A stretch of 64,000 nucleotides of DNA from JANMZO01 sp963763135 (lineage in GTDB: Bacteria > Actinomycetota > Acidimicrobiia > Acidimicrobiales > JANYDT01), in assembly GCA_963763135.1 (NCBI GenBank), contig CAVXNJ010000012.1, forward strand, positions 1,054,001 through 1,118,000, written 5' to 3'. Each line of letters starts with the position of its first letter. Position 1 is the first letter of the stretch. Positions 8,413-16,784 of this stretch are shown piece by piece. Position numbers and translations under genes: made by a program. The notes under the pieces are model-generated. The model saw only the letters and a list, made by a program, of their open reading frames with translations. It searched no databases and was not told the origin of the DNA.

Positions 8413-8667
8413 TCAGCTCGCCGAAGCAAGGCCCTTGCGCACAAGATGGCGGTGATCGTCGGGTGACCCAGGAAGAACTCGCAACAGCACGATCCCACGC
8501 TCATCGATCGACGTAATCTCGGCAACGGCCGAGTCCGCTTCTTCGTTACCAACAACGACGAACCCGCCGATCTCCAGCGCCACGCCAGGTGCCACGTCCT
8601 TCACGCTGGCATGGGTGAGCCCATCGCCGTCACGGCGTTGGTAGTCGACCCAAAGATCCCAACTCAC
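8413..8667 (-). CDS. Conserved small protein, 84 aa
   Basis: Starts MSWDLWVDYQRRDGDGLTHA. Full-length paralogue of the gene at 7898-8152. Begins 9 nt after the stop of the 125-aa gene, so the two are likely translated from one message that starts at the truncated integrase (9260). No domain recognised, and no membrane segment or signal. Conservation of length and motif between the two copies indicates real coding. Function unknown. Confidence 0.65.
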   Translation of the reverse strand: MSWDLWVDYQRRDGDGLTHASVKDVAPGVALEIGGFVVVGNEEADSAVAEITSIDERGIVLLRVLPGSPDDHRHLVRKGLASAS

Positions 8668-8676
8668 GATCCGACT

Positions 8677-9054
8677 CTACCTTTCGCGCCCTGGATTTGG
8701 AACGGGCGGGTCGAATCCGAGTTCAAGGCGCTCAAGTGTCGATCTCACGACGTCCGGAAGCACAACGTCAAAGTGTGGATAGTCCAGCGTCGGAATAAGG
8801 TCAAAGCCAAGCACACGAAGACGCCCAACGGTCGAGAGCCTGATCTTCCCGTAGCGCTCAAGGTCCGGAACGGACCGGCAGACGTCAACCACTGCAACAC
8901 CCTCCGCCACGAACACCGACACCGCCCAAATCCCGAACTCCTCGAATGAACGGGTGGCGGTCCGACGCACAAACTCCGAGTTCATCTCGCGACCCCGAAC
9001 GACCACCACCGGGTCATCAGGTGGAAGTTCGTCTCGCAGCACCAACGGATTCAT
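8677..9054 (-). CDS. Hypothetical protein, 125 aa, translationally coupled to the truncated integrase
   Basis: Its ATG overlaps the integrase-relic stop by 4 nt (ATGA, 9051-9054). The intact integrase is coupled to its DUF3800-like gene in the same way. The sequence (for example GIWAVSVFVAEGVAVVDVCR) looks like a compact alpha/beta protein. No family recognised. Together with the 84-aa gene 9 nt downstream it could form a small two-gene cassette. A toxin-antitoxin function is conceivable but nothing in the sequence proves it. Confidence 0.55.
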   Translation of the reverse strand: MNPLVLRDELPPDDPVVVVRGREMNSEFVRRTATRSFEEFGIWAVSVFVAEGVAVVDVCRSVPDLERYGKIRLSTVGRLRVLGFDLIPTLDYPHFDVVLPDVVRSTLERLELGFDPPVPNPGRER

Positions 9055-9260
9055 TTGCCCTCATCGAGCATTGCTCCAACCCGATCCGCTAACGCACGAT
9101 CGGACTTCGCGAACACGTCCGCATGCACCCGCAGCGTCATCGCCGCGTTCGCGCAGCCTAGCCGTGTCGTACCGTGAACGGTTCGCGAAACCTGCGTAAG
9201 TGCGCCAGTGCGAGCGCGCGGCTTACCAACTCGACGACCCTCAACGCGACTCGTCCCCAC
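9051..9260 (-). pseudogene. Integrase with large in-frame internal deletion (module 3)
   Basis: 69 residues from GTG 9260. Residues 1-36 match the N-terminus of the intact integrase (LTQVSRTVHGT). The reading then jumps to the last ~37 residues (ANAAMTLRVHADVFAKSDRA, GAMLDEGK). Roughly residues 37-324 of the 361-aa enzyme are missing. The remaining His of LGH is Cys and the catalytic Tyr is His, so it cannot recombine. The stop still overlaps the next gene by 4 nt. Confidence 0.8.
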
Positions 9261-9282
9261 ACCCGAGAGCGTAGGGACGAGT
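9249..9282 (-). promoter_or_regulatory. Integrase-start hairpin, copy 3
   Basis: Outer stem ACTCGTCCC/GGGACGAGT (9 bp), then ACGC paired with GTGT (one wobble) around a 6-nt loop. The GTG start (9258-9260) lies in the 3' arm of the minus-strand transcript, so folding would hide it. Confidence 0.6.
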
Positions 9283-9288
9283 TATCCA

Positions 9289-9501
9289 CTCGACATCATC
9301 GAGTCAGTCCTTCATAACGGCGCCGACCGTGTCCTCGCTATCGCGACATCAATGCAGGATCTGATCGTCGCACCGATCCCGGCTTCCGACCCGCCGCTCG
9401 ACGTAATCATCGTTTGCGCCCCGGGTTCCCCACGGATTCACCCAAAGAACACGATTCGCGTTGACTTCCAGACGGTCAACGGAGCACACACCAGAAATTG
9501 A
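9289..9501 (+). pseudogene. Possible 3' fragment of an unknown gene
   Basis: A plus-strand frame ends at 9501 and reads PLDIIESVLHNGADRVLAIA, then DVIIVCAPGSP. It has a protein-like composition, but its upstream part is only the reverse strand of the integrase hairpin, so any real gene lost its 5' end at about 9285. No family recognised. Confidence 0.25.
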
Positions 9502-9531
9502 CCGGCAGTTCTCAAGGGGAGGCTCTTGTGC

Positions 9532-9599
9532 CTCCGGCCAGCATCGGCGGAAGTGGAGCTGGGGCCAGCCCTTTGGCAGGGGTGCCGGATCTGCGCTTT
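9532..9599 (+). repeat. Structured repeat A, copy 3
   Basis: Diverged copy: CTCCGG...CGGCGG followed by a GCTGG/CCGG(A) stem enclosing CCAGCC. Ends in GCGCTTTTT on the plus strand. No adjacent gene remains within 60 nt. Confidence 0.55.
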
Positions 9600-9658
9600 T
9601 TCAAGGCCAGGCAGATTTCGGTTGTCGTTGTCATACGGGCACGGCATACTAGGACGGT

Positions 9659-9723
9659 CTCCGGTAAGCATCGGAGGAAGTGGAGCGGGTGGCCAGCCGG
9701 AGGTTGGGGTGCCCGTTTTGCGC
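9659..9723 (+). repeat. Structured repeat A, copy 4
   Basis: CTCCGG/..CGGAG hairpin then a GCGGG/CCCGT outer stem, where copies 1 and 2 have CCCGG/CCGGG. It abuts the stop of the DUF3800-like gene at 9725, only 1 nt away. Confidence 0.65.
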
Positions 9724-9724
9724 G

Positions 9725-10270
9725 TTACGGCACTGTTTGCCGTTCCTCTCGGAGCACCGAGCCGATAAGTTCACGCCAGCGGTTCCCAGCTCCCGCAGCC
9801 CAGGTAAGGCCGTCTGCGACCCACAGCAATGGGTCTTGCTCCCCCGAACAATGCTCGAACACCAAAGAGGGGCTGGCAGATCTCGCCCTGGCGATGGTCC
9901 GCACATCATCCCGATCATCGTCTCGGCTCTCCAACGTCAGGCGTGGAACTCCATCAGCCTGGAGGCGCTCAACGATGGACTTCAAACAAGCGTTTCGCGC
10001 ATCGAATTCCGACACACCATGGATTCGCTGACAAACAACGATGTCGACCTTCAGCGGTAGCTCAACGAACGCATCAAGGATCAGCTGCCGTCTTCGCTTC
10101 GACTCGTTGTGAAAGTGAATCCTGTTTCCATCCAACGCCAACTCCTGCACTGCCCGGCGCACATCGGGCAATCGTTTCGCTTCCACCAATACGCAACCCA
10201 TTAAGTACCGCTGGCCGCGGATCGACTCGTCAACGAACGCATCGGTTGGCAGAAACCTTCGCCTGCTCAT
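9725..10270 (-). CDS. DUF3800-like protein (module 2 copy)
   Basis: 181 residues. Homologue of the gene at 17742-18329: shared AFVDESIRG / VFVDESVRR near the N-terminus, IHFHNESKRRR / MHFSSESDKRR, FVELPLK / FVELPLE, and GLTWAAGAGNRW / CIGWAVGAGGRW. The Asp-Glu pair near the N-terminus and later acidic residues resemble the RNase-H-like DUF3800 fold, whose members are often found on mobile and defence elements. The ATG overlaps the truncated integrase stop by 4 nt (10267-10270). Enzymatic activity is inferred only. Confidence 0.6.
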   Translation of the reverse strand: MSRRRFLPTDAFVDESIRGQRYLMGCVLVEAKRLPDVRRAVQELALDGNRIHFHNESKRRRQLILDAFVELPLKVDIVVCQRIHGVSEFDARNACLKSIVERLQADGVPRLTLESRDDDRDDVRTIARARSASPSLVFEHCSGEQDPLLWVADGLTWAAGAGNRWRELIGSVLREERQTVP

Positions 10271-10476
10271 TCGTCACCTTCCAACAGCGCACCAACAGAG
10301 TCCGCATCGGACACCGAACGACCCGCCGCACGTCCAGCCCGCCCGACCGTCGACTCAGCCGTGACCCGCAGCGCATCCTTCTTCGTGCCGTGCACGGTTC
10401 GCGAAACCTGCGCGGTCGCGGCCCAACCGGCGCGCAACTCACAAACTTCAGCACCCTGAACGCGACTCGTCCCCAC
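10267..10476 (-). pseudogene. Integrase with large in-frame internal deletion (module 2)
   Basis: From GTG 10476 the frame covers the integrase N-terminus (TAQVSRTVHGTKKDALRVTA, then GRAAGRSVSD) and jumps directly to ADSVGALLEGDE, the C-terminal end of the intact enzyme. About residues 63-349 are absent, including all catalytic residues. The frame, the start hairpin and the 4-nt overlap with the downstream DUF3800-like gene are all kept. An upstream in-frame TTG at 10506 is a less likely start. Confidence 0.8.
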
Positions 10477-10497
10477 ACTCGAAAGCGTAGGGACGAG
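10466..10497 (-). promoter_or_regulatory. Integrase-start hairpin, copy 2
   Basis: Outer stem CTCGTCCC/GGGACGAG, a T-G pair, then ACGC/GTGT around the loop TTTCGA, on the minus strand. The GTG start sits in the 3' arm. Compared with the intact copy one outer G-C pair is replaced by C-G. Confidence 0.6.
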
Positions 10498-10541
10498 GTA
10501 TGACAACTATCGGTTAAGACAAGGGGCAAACCCCGAGCCGA

Positions 10542-10620
10542 CTATTCGATGCGCAAGCCGGAGATGGCTCGTGAGATAACGAGCTGCTGGATCTCCGAGG
10601 TTCCTTCGAAGATCGTGTGG
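10542..10620 (-). repeat. Left attachment-site duplicate (acyl-CoA dehydrogenase 3' end)
   Basis: Minus strand encodes HTIFEGTSEIQ, then QLVISRAISGLRIE and a stop, identical in protein to the end of the dehydrogenase at 19497. By eye 72 of 79 bases match and all seven differences are synonymous. Upstream of 10620 the frame continues into unrelated sequence. Confidence 0.85.
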
Positions 10621-10708
10621 CTGTTTTTCGTATGTCCGCTTAGTACCGGACAGTTGAGTTTGGTGCGTTTTCCCGTCCGGCGAGTCCGTCTATTCCGTAT
10701 GGTTTCGC

Positions 10709-10745
10709 CCAGTTGTAGGGATGAAAGTAGGGATGATCTTCGAAA
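10709..10745 (+). repeat. Left-end paired repeats, candidate integrase arm sites
   Basis: Perfect 10-bp direct repeats GTAGGGATGA at 10715-10724 and 10727-10736 (12-bp period), about 95 bp inside the left att copy. The same motif with the same period and orientation occurs at the right end. Confidence 0.55.
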
Positions 10746-10749
10746 GCTG

Positions 10750-12559
10750 CTACCGAGACGACCAAACTCGGAACTCATCACACAACGCAACGACCGATGA
10801 TCGCGTTCCGACGAGAAGGGTCTCAAGAAGTCGTAGACGAAGGTGATCCTTCGACGTTCCAGGAGCGGCGAGAAGGGCAGAACGTTTAGTTTCGCGGACG
10901 TGAGGTTGAACGACCACTACCTCGGTGACGGCGTTAGACGGTCTCTTCAGAAGTTCCGCCACCAAGGGATCCCGATTGGGTACACGGACTCCGTCGACCC
11001 AGCACCCTGGATGACTGACCGGCGCCCTAGCTAGCTGACCGGCTAGTCGACCGGACTCAGCGAAGACCAAGTTCTTCTTCGCCTGACCTACGACTGCCTC
11101 GTAGGCAGCGGCGGAGATTCCTCTGGAAAGACTGCTGTTTTCTGCTCCCTTGCAATGAATGAATCTCAACCGACCAGACCGATCTAGATGCACAAAGTCG
11201 GCAACCTCGCCGGGCCCGTCGTCGCAAGTGAGCCAACCATCACTGCACTGTCTCAGGACCCAGTTGAAAAGAAATCGTCACCTGCTTCCTGGATCCGATC
11301 GTGAATCGCCTGCCAGTTCGACTCACCAAACGGTTTCTCCCTTGAGACATCGATGCCGCTGAAGTCAAAAAATTCCCATTGTCGAAAATGCGAATCGCGC
11401 ATCTCAAGGTGGATGACACCATGCTCCGTCACGGCGTGACCAGACCCGTAGCGCACTGTGATCGAACCCTGCGCTACGTCCAGAGCATCGCGGATCTTCG
11501 CGACCGTTGCTGTGTCGGTTGCACCCATCGCAATTCCGAACTCAAAGCGTATTCGGGAGTCCCGTCTCACGGGCCGGACTATTAGGTTGCCGGAGATAGA
11601 GCCGTTGAGTCCGACACGCATCTCAAAGGTTCCCTTCCTTGTCGGATTGTCAATGTCGAGAAGACATTCTTCGAGGAACCGTAGTGAATCGATTACGTCT
11701 TGGTTCGCATCAGCGGCCTGTTCATCGCACGGAACAACGACAGGTCGAATGCATCCCGCACATCGTCGAGGGACGCGCCGACGGTCGCCAATTCCGGGTA
11801 TGTGGGCCCCGTGCCCGCAACTAGAAGTTCTTGTTCCACCATAAACAATGCTTCGGCCATCGCGAGTTTGAAGCCCGCGAGGTCCGAAGCTTGTTTGTGC
11901 CAGAACAGTGAGTGTCTGGGAGTTGTCCCGACAGAACCAATAAGCGCAAGGCGGGCTGGATCATCTGGCAGTGCCGCCTTTCCGGACCCGAGAATAAAGG
12001 TCGCATCGCCGTGAGGATCGAGAGCATCCTGGAGTTTCTGACCTCCTATCGCCTTGGAATCCGGCTTTGTAGAACGACGAGGATGCGCTCCTCGGAGCCA
12101 CAATCCTTTAGTTTCACCTTTCAGGAACGCTCCTTCGAGAATGTGGTCGGCGACACGACGGAACGGAGGGGTTGGGTTTGTGTCCAGCCACCGAAGGAGG
12201 GCGTCACGTCACGCGCCATTGCACGCGACGGCGAAGAGTGGCCCTCTGTGAGCCCAGACTACGAGGTCGTGATCGACGTCCGAGTATTCGCCCTGCGGGA
12301 TCCACCAGCGAGGGGTTCGAGTTTTTCGAACCACAATCGCATCGATTCCAACGAGTTCTGCTCCTACCTCCGGGCTTGAGTCGTTGGTTATGCCAGATGC
12401 CACAATCTCTGATTTGCCACCTCTCAGATTTACCGCCATCTCTCGGATCCGCTTGCCCAGCCGCTCCAAAGCGATCGCCGGGTCCAGGTCCGGTGTCTCT
12501 AGAATGACGGCGGCGGAAAAGGGCCGCACGCTTTTAGCATCTACCGCCATTCCCGTCAT
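10750..12559 (-). pseudogene. Decayed ~600-codon gene (nonsense codon plus two frameshifts)
   Basis: Three minus-strand pieces read as one protein. Piece 1 starts MTGMAVDAKSVRPFSAAVIL at 12559 and meets an in-frame TGA at 12209-12211, where CGA would continue the frame (RDALLRWLDTNP). The same frame goes on to 11693. A shift near 11700-11760 leads into QDVIDSLRFLEECLLDID and MRVGLNGSISGN, ending at 11253. A second shift near 11265 restores NWVLRQCSDGWLTCDDGPGE, then LRFIHCKGAENSS and AAYEAVVGQAKKNL, to 10750. The DDG.GE.ADF...HCK.....YE...QA pattern recalls a domain I have seen in large mobile-element or defence proteins but cannot name with confidence. Probably no longer functional unless the indels are sequence errors. 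Confidence 0.6.
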
Positions 12560-12827
12560 TTATCAATACTCGCACCCGCATGAGTCGCTAGCCAGCGGGA
12601 GGTGCTCTTAGTTCTGCGAAGTCGAGGACTCCAGCAGACACTCTGATACGGCACGCCCACAGCATGAACGCGGTCGCTGGTCCGCTCGGCCTAGGAGGGT
12701 AGTCGCCCAAGTAAGCACTCTCGTATGCCGCAAGCGATTGCAGCTATGCGCAGTCCCCGTTCTTCTAACGCAGTTCGACCGCACCGAATGGTGATCGCAG
12801 CCCCCGCCTGAGCGCGATGATCGACAT
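12560..12827. other. Divergent intergenic region
   Basis: 268 bp between the decayed gene (minus) and the STAND-nuclease gene (plus). It must hold both promoters. No clear -35/-10 pair or operator palindrome was identified. Confidence 0.4.
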
Positions 12828-15800
12828 GTGACGCTGAGGCCCCCAAGTTTGCACGGAGTCGAGATCGTCGACTTATCGCGCAAATGGCGAAGGGTGAACA
12901 CGTCAGGTTCGACCGATTCGGGCGCTGGCGTTTCCCTCCCTGTCTCATTTGAAGAGTTGAAGTCCGAATCAATTGTTGTCGTGATTGGGCCGCCAGGCGC
13001 TGGAAAGACCGCAGAGATGTTCCGGTGGCACGTCGGTACATCCAGTTCGGTTTGGTTGAACCTTTCTCAAATGACGAACGCGGAATCGTTCGCTAGAGAG
13101 GTGAACGGCGCAGCGTCTGGATCCGTCGTCTTCGTCGACGGATGTGACGAATTCGATGGCAATGCCGCCGCGCTGCTGCATGAGTTGGGCAAGTTGGCCC
13201 ACTACGGGGTAAATCTGCGGATTACTGCGCGCGAATCCTGGTGGTTTCACCATCGACATCTAGTTGATCATCTCACTGGCGCCTTGGTGGTCTCCCTTGA
13301 CCCTCTTGACGACGACGCCGCCGGTGCCCTGCTCGACTCGTACGGTTGCGACCGCGCTAGCCTGTTCACAGCTGCCGAATTCGGTTCGACAGATCTCGTC
13401 GCAAACCCGCGGTTGCTTGTCGCATGGGCTCGGCTTGTAGAACGCGATCAGGCACCAACGAATCGACGAGAGCTGTACGAACGTGCAACGACACTCGCCG
13501 CCGACGAGTCGAACAAGGTGCTCGCTGGATCGACTTCTAACCGACGTGACCCGGTGGCCGTGCTTGCGTTGGCTCGACGAACAGCAGCGATGTCAACGCT
13601 GAGTCGCAGGTCCACGCTTGTAATCGATGCCGATGCTGAGGGCACAGACCGTCTCAACATCGCAACGTCGCAAGGCATTGTTCAAGATCCAGTCATGACT
13701 GCTCTCTGGCTCATTGCCAGCCCACTATTGGTCCCAGCCGGTGACGGGTGGTTGTTCGCAGACCGGACGACTGTCGAATACCTAGCGGCCGCCGAGCTTG
13801 CGAGGTGCATTCAGGGCGAACGCGCTCACGAGCGTTGGCGGCAGCTGCTATCTACGGTGATCGGCAACGAGCGTTTCGTTCCACCGGTGTTGCGTGGTGT
13901 CGCCGCCTGGGCGGCTGAGCACGACAAAACTGCTTTTGACATTCTGTTCGCCATCGATCCGAGTGTGCTGGTTGAGCAGCCCGGTGCGCGTTACAGCCGT
14001 TCTGGCCACCTTCGTTTGTTCGAGTCGTTACTCGGCGACGATCAGCTGCTCCGTCAGGTCGCACATCAAGCGGGGTTGGTTAGGGCGTGCATCGACGCCG
14101 TCGATGACGGTCGCGAACGCCTCACGCGTCTGGCGACCTCTTCGGATGAGGAGCTGTCAACGCGGCGGAGAGCGCTCGAGATGATCTCATCGTCCGGACT
14201 GAGAGCCTTTGACTCGCTTGCGGCATCGATGGTGTGTAATCCTTCTGTACCGTGGTTGCTGCGCTACTGGGCGATGCTGACGGTCTCGAAAACCGATAAC
14301 GTCGAATTGCTTCGCAGCGTTTACAACACTGTGGTGGCGGATGACGCACCCAACGACCCAGAGTTGCGCATCTTCGGCATGACGTTGAGGTCCATTTGGC
14401 CGGCCCAACTTAGCGTTGACGAACTCGTACGAGCCCTCCGCCCGCCAACTAGTGACGGCATACTCGAGTACGAGTTCTTTCTGGCCTCCCATCTCCCTCG
14501 AACCATGCGTCCTAAGGACGTGGCTCCGGTGCTTCAGTGGATCTTGACGCCCAAGGGCGACCAATCGCCAACGCAAGCTGTCGACTCGACACTCATGCAG
14601 CTTTTGAGCCGGATCGCCGACATCGTGGCCGGGCTGACCGACGCACAAACTCGCCGAGACATCGTCGCCGCGCTTGCGGCGGGCGCCGCAGTGCTTTCCT
14701 CGAGCGTGGATGCTGCCACGGTCCACAAGCTGGCTGCGACCCTCACCAGCCAGGAGTTGATGTCGATCGCTGATGCGTGCGCAGCTTCAACGACCGAACA
14801 ATCGCCGGGGTGGAGGGCCGAAGCGCTGGTCGTACGCCTCGCATCTCTCGCGCACTCTGCGAACGCGTCGTCGCTTGGGTTTGCAATCATTGACCGGATC
14901 GATTCGGCATCCTCAGCTTCGATAGCGCGAGTGTGGATTCGAGCAGTTCTGCCTGCATGGCAGGCATCGAAGCGCGATCCTGCCATTGTCGATCGCGCTG
15001 CGGCAATGACCTCCGATTACGCCGACGCAGTTCGGGCGATATTTGAACCACCCGACCTTCCAACCTCCGTCGAGTCACCGACTCGGCCACCCGAATCGGA
15101 GGACGCTGTTGTCTTGCAACTACGCATGATTGCGGCGGGCGAAGCTGCGTGGGCCACCATCGTCCAGCCGAGCGTCCACAGCAGCAGCGCATTCGTCGGC
15201 CTGTGGGACGACAACCGGAAGTCGAGGCTCGGGGCGACTGCGAAGGATGTCGTAAGAGTCGCGCGACTCGCAGCGTCACAACCACTAGATACAATCGGAC
15301 TAGAGCGAGACTCGATCCCCCACACCTTGCTTGCTTGGGGATATGCCGCTGAAACAGTCGCCTGGCTGGAGGGCATCGAAGCAGCAGCTGCGGTCCTGGC
15401 CACTAACCCTGACGCTGCAGTGCGTTGCCGAAGTTGGATCACTTCACAGCCGTTTGTGGCAGCGCTCGGTCTCGCGGCTTCGACACAAATCGGACCATTC
15501 ACCACCGCAGTCGCGGCTGAAATCGATCACGTCGCACGGTCCGACGGCGACCAAGGCCGGCTCGACTGGATGCCCAGCCTCCCTGGCGAAATCCTCGAAG
15601 GAGTAAACCCGCTTATCCGGCAGTTCGCCGTCGACCCGACGATCCAACCCAAAACAAGAGTGAACGTTCTACGAGCGCTCACTGCAAGTCAGACCCTCGC
15701 GACTACCGAGGTTGCGGAGATAGTTGAAACGTTCGTTGGCACCAACAAGTTCGGGCAAGCGGTCGTCGACCTGAAGGCAGTCCAATTGCTTCCGCCCGGC

Positions 15801-16784
15801 CTCAACTATTCAGACGAGGACAGTCGTGACCTAATAGGGGCCCTTGCACTGGCAATCGATCGTTCCGACACCGAAATCAGTCTGTCAGACCTTGGCAACG
15901 AGTCACTTGCCGACCTGTACCGCGATGCGACCAGGTTGTTCGGTCGTGGGGATTTCGCCAATTTCGGTACAGCGGAAAACAACGTGGACGCGCTCCGCAA
16001 CTCGTGCATTGGAGAACTCGTCAAGCGCGGACCCGACGCCATTGACATGCTGCTGGTACTAGCCGAGTCTTCACCACTCGCCGACCTCGTTGGCTTCGAA
16101 AGACTCCGGCAATTGCTTGAGACGAATTGGACGCCGCTCCCGCCGGAGAAGGTTGCAATCGTCCTCGACGAGCCAAACGTTGCTGTTCTCACAACCGCTA
16201 ACGACGTAGTCGCACTGATTCGCCGTGGCCTCGATGCGTACCAAGATTCACTTCATGCAGCAGGGGGTGGCGCCGAATTGTTGCGCAATAACGGATATCC
16301 GGTCACAGAGACCGCACTGTCGATCGATCTTGTGCGATTCCTACGAACCTGGTTCGGGCGGTATCCACTCTTCGCCGACCGCGAAGTCGAACTCCGCCCG
16401 ATCGCCGAATGGCGGACTGGCGGCAGTGATTCGCCACCGTGGCGAGGCGAACGTTCCGACATCCTCGTCCGGGCGATAGGTGCAGACCGGACATTCGCAG
16501 TTGTCGTCGAACTGAAGGGTTCGTGGAATGAGAATTGGGATACAGCTGCGCAGACACAGCTCGTTGATCGTTATTTGGTCCATCCAGACTTAGATGCCGG
16601 AATCTACGTCGTGTTTTGGTTTGACCGTGAGACCTGGCCGACGGAGGGCAATGACCTCCGCCGGGCCAAGTCGCCGAAATTCCTGACCGACGTCGAGTCA
16701 AAACTGGGCGGCTGGAAGCCAGTCGGTGTCATCAAGCCAGTGCTCACGTTTGTCGTCAACGCCGGCATCCCGACCACGACATGA
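12828..16784 (+). CDS. STAND/NACHT-like NTPase with C-terminal PD-(D/E)XK nuclease motif, candidate antiphage effector
   Basis: 1318 residues from a GTG at 12828 (the overlapping ATG at 12826 is followed by a stop). Walker A GPPGAGKT at 54-61. Walker B VVFVDGCDEFD at ~100-110 with the NACHT-type acidic pattern. Sensor-like RITARESWW at 131-139, and a NPRLLVAWARL segment as in STAND winged-helix regions. About 900 residues of helical, Leu/Ala-rich sequence follow, resembling HEAT/TPR-like sensor repeats. Near the C-terminus RSDILV (Asp1211), VVELKG (Glu1228, Lys1230) and then QTQLVDRYL form a D-x16-ExK-...-Q pattern of restriction-like nucleases. No signal peptide or membrane segment. In described Avs-type proteins the effector usually precedes the NTPase; here it is at the far C-terminus. 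It stands alone with its own promoter region inside an integrative element. Function in defence is inferred. Confidence 0.75.
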   Translation: MTLRPPSLHGVEIVDLSRKWRRVNTSGSTDSGAGVSLPVSFEELKSESIVVVIGPPGAGKTAEMFRWHVGTSSSVWLNLSQMTNAESFAREVNGAASGSVVFVDGCDEFDGNAAALLHELGKLAHYGVNLRITARESWWFHHRHLVDHLTGALVVSLDPLDDDAAGALLDSYGCDRASLFTAAEFGSTDLVANPRLLVAWARLVERDQAPTNRRELYERATTLAADESNKVLAGSTSNRRDPVAVLALARRTAAMSTLSRRSTLVIDADAEGTDRLNIATSQGIVQDPVMTALWLIASPLLVPAGDGWLFADRTTVEYLAAAELARCIQGERAHERWRQLLSTVIGNERFVPPVLRGVAAWAAEHDKTAFDILFAIDPSVLVEQPGARYSRSGHLRLFESLLGDDQLLRQVAHQAGLVRACIDAVDDGRERLTRLATSSDEELSTRRRALEMISSSGLRAFDSLAASMVCNPSVPWLLRYWAMLTVSKTDNVELLRSVYNTVVADDAPNDPELRIFGMTLRSIWPAQLSVDELVRALRPPTSDGILEYEFFLASHLPRTMRPKDVAPVLQWILTPKGDQSPTQAVDSTLMQLLSRIADIVAGLTDAQTRRDIVAALAAGAAVLSSSVDAATVHKLAATLTSQELMSIADACAASTTEQSPGWRAEALVVRLASLAHSANASSLGFAIIDRIDSASSASIARVWIRAVLPAWQASKRDPAIVDRAAAMTSDYADAVRAIFEPPDLPTSVESPTRPPESEDAVVLQLRMIAAGEAAWATIVQPSVHSSSAFVGLWDDNRKSRLGATAKDVVRVARLAASQPLDTIGLERDSIPHTLLAWGYAAETVAWLEGIEAAAAVLATNPDAAVRCRSWITSQPFVAALGLAASTQIGPFTTAVAAEIDHVARSDGDQGRLDWMPSLPGEILEGVNPLIRQFAVDPTIQPKTRVNVLRALTASQTLATTEVAEIVETFVGTNKFGQAVVDLKAVQLLPPGLNYSDEDSRDLIGALALAIDRSDTEISLSDLGNESLADLYRDATRLFGRGDFANFGTAENNVDALRNSCIGELVKRGPDAIDMLLVLAESSPLADLVGFERLRQLLETNWTPLPPEKVAIVLDEPNVAVLTTANDVVALIRRGLDAYQDSLHAAGGGAELLRNNGYPVTETALSIDLVRFLRTWFGRYPLFADREVELRPIAEWRTGGSDSPPWRGERSDILVRAIGADRTFAVVVELKGSWNENWDTAAQTQLVDRYLVHPDLDAGIYVVFWFDRETWPTEGNDLRRAKSPKFLTDVESKLGGWKPVGVIKPVLTFVVNAGIPTTT

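Noticed and set aside
8677..9054. Toxin-antitoxin call for the 125-aa and 84-aa genes
   Set aside because: Size and coupling fit, but no toxin or antitoxin motif is visible.
7783..9723. Integron cassette array: small genes each followed by a structured repeat
   Set aside because: The integrase relics are of the phage type without IntI features, and I could not place R'/R'' core sites (GTTRRRY/RYYYAAC) consistently in the repeats. Kept only as a cassette-like pattern.
12209..12211. Selenocysteine at the in-frame TGA of the decayed gene
   Set aside because: No SECIS-like element noted and two further frameshifts make decay the simpler reading; CGA to TGA is a common transition.
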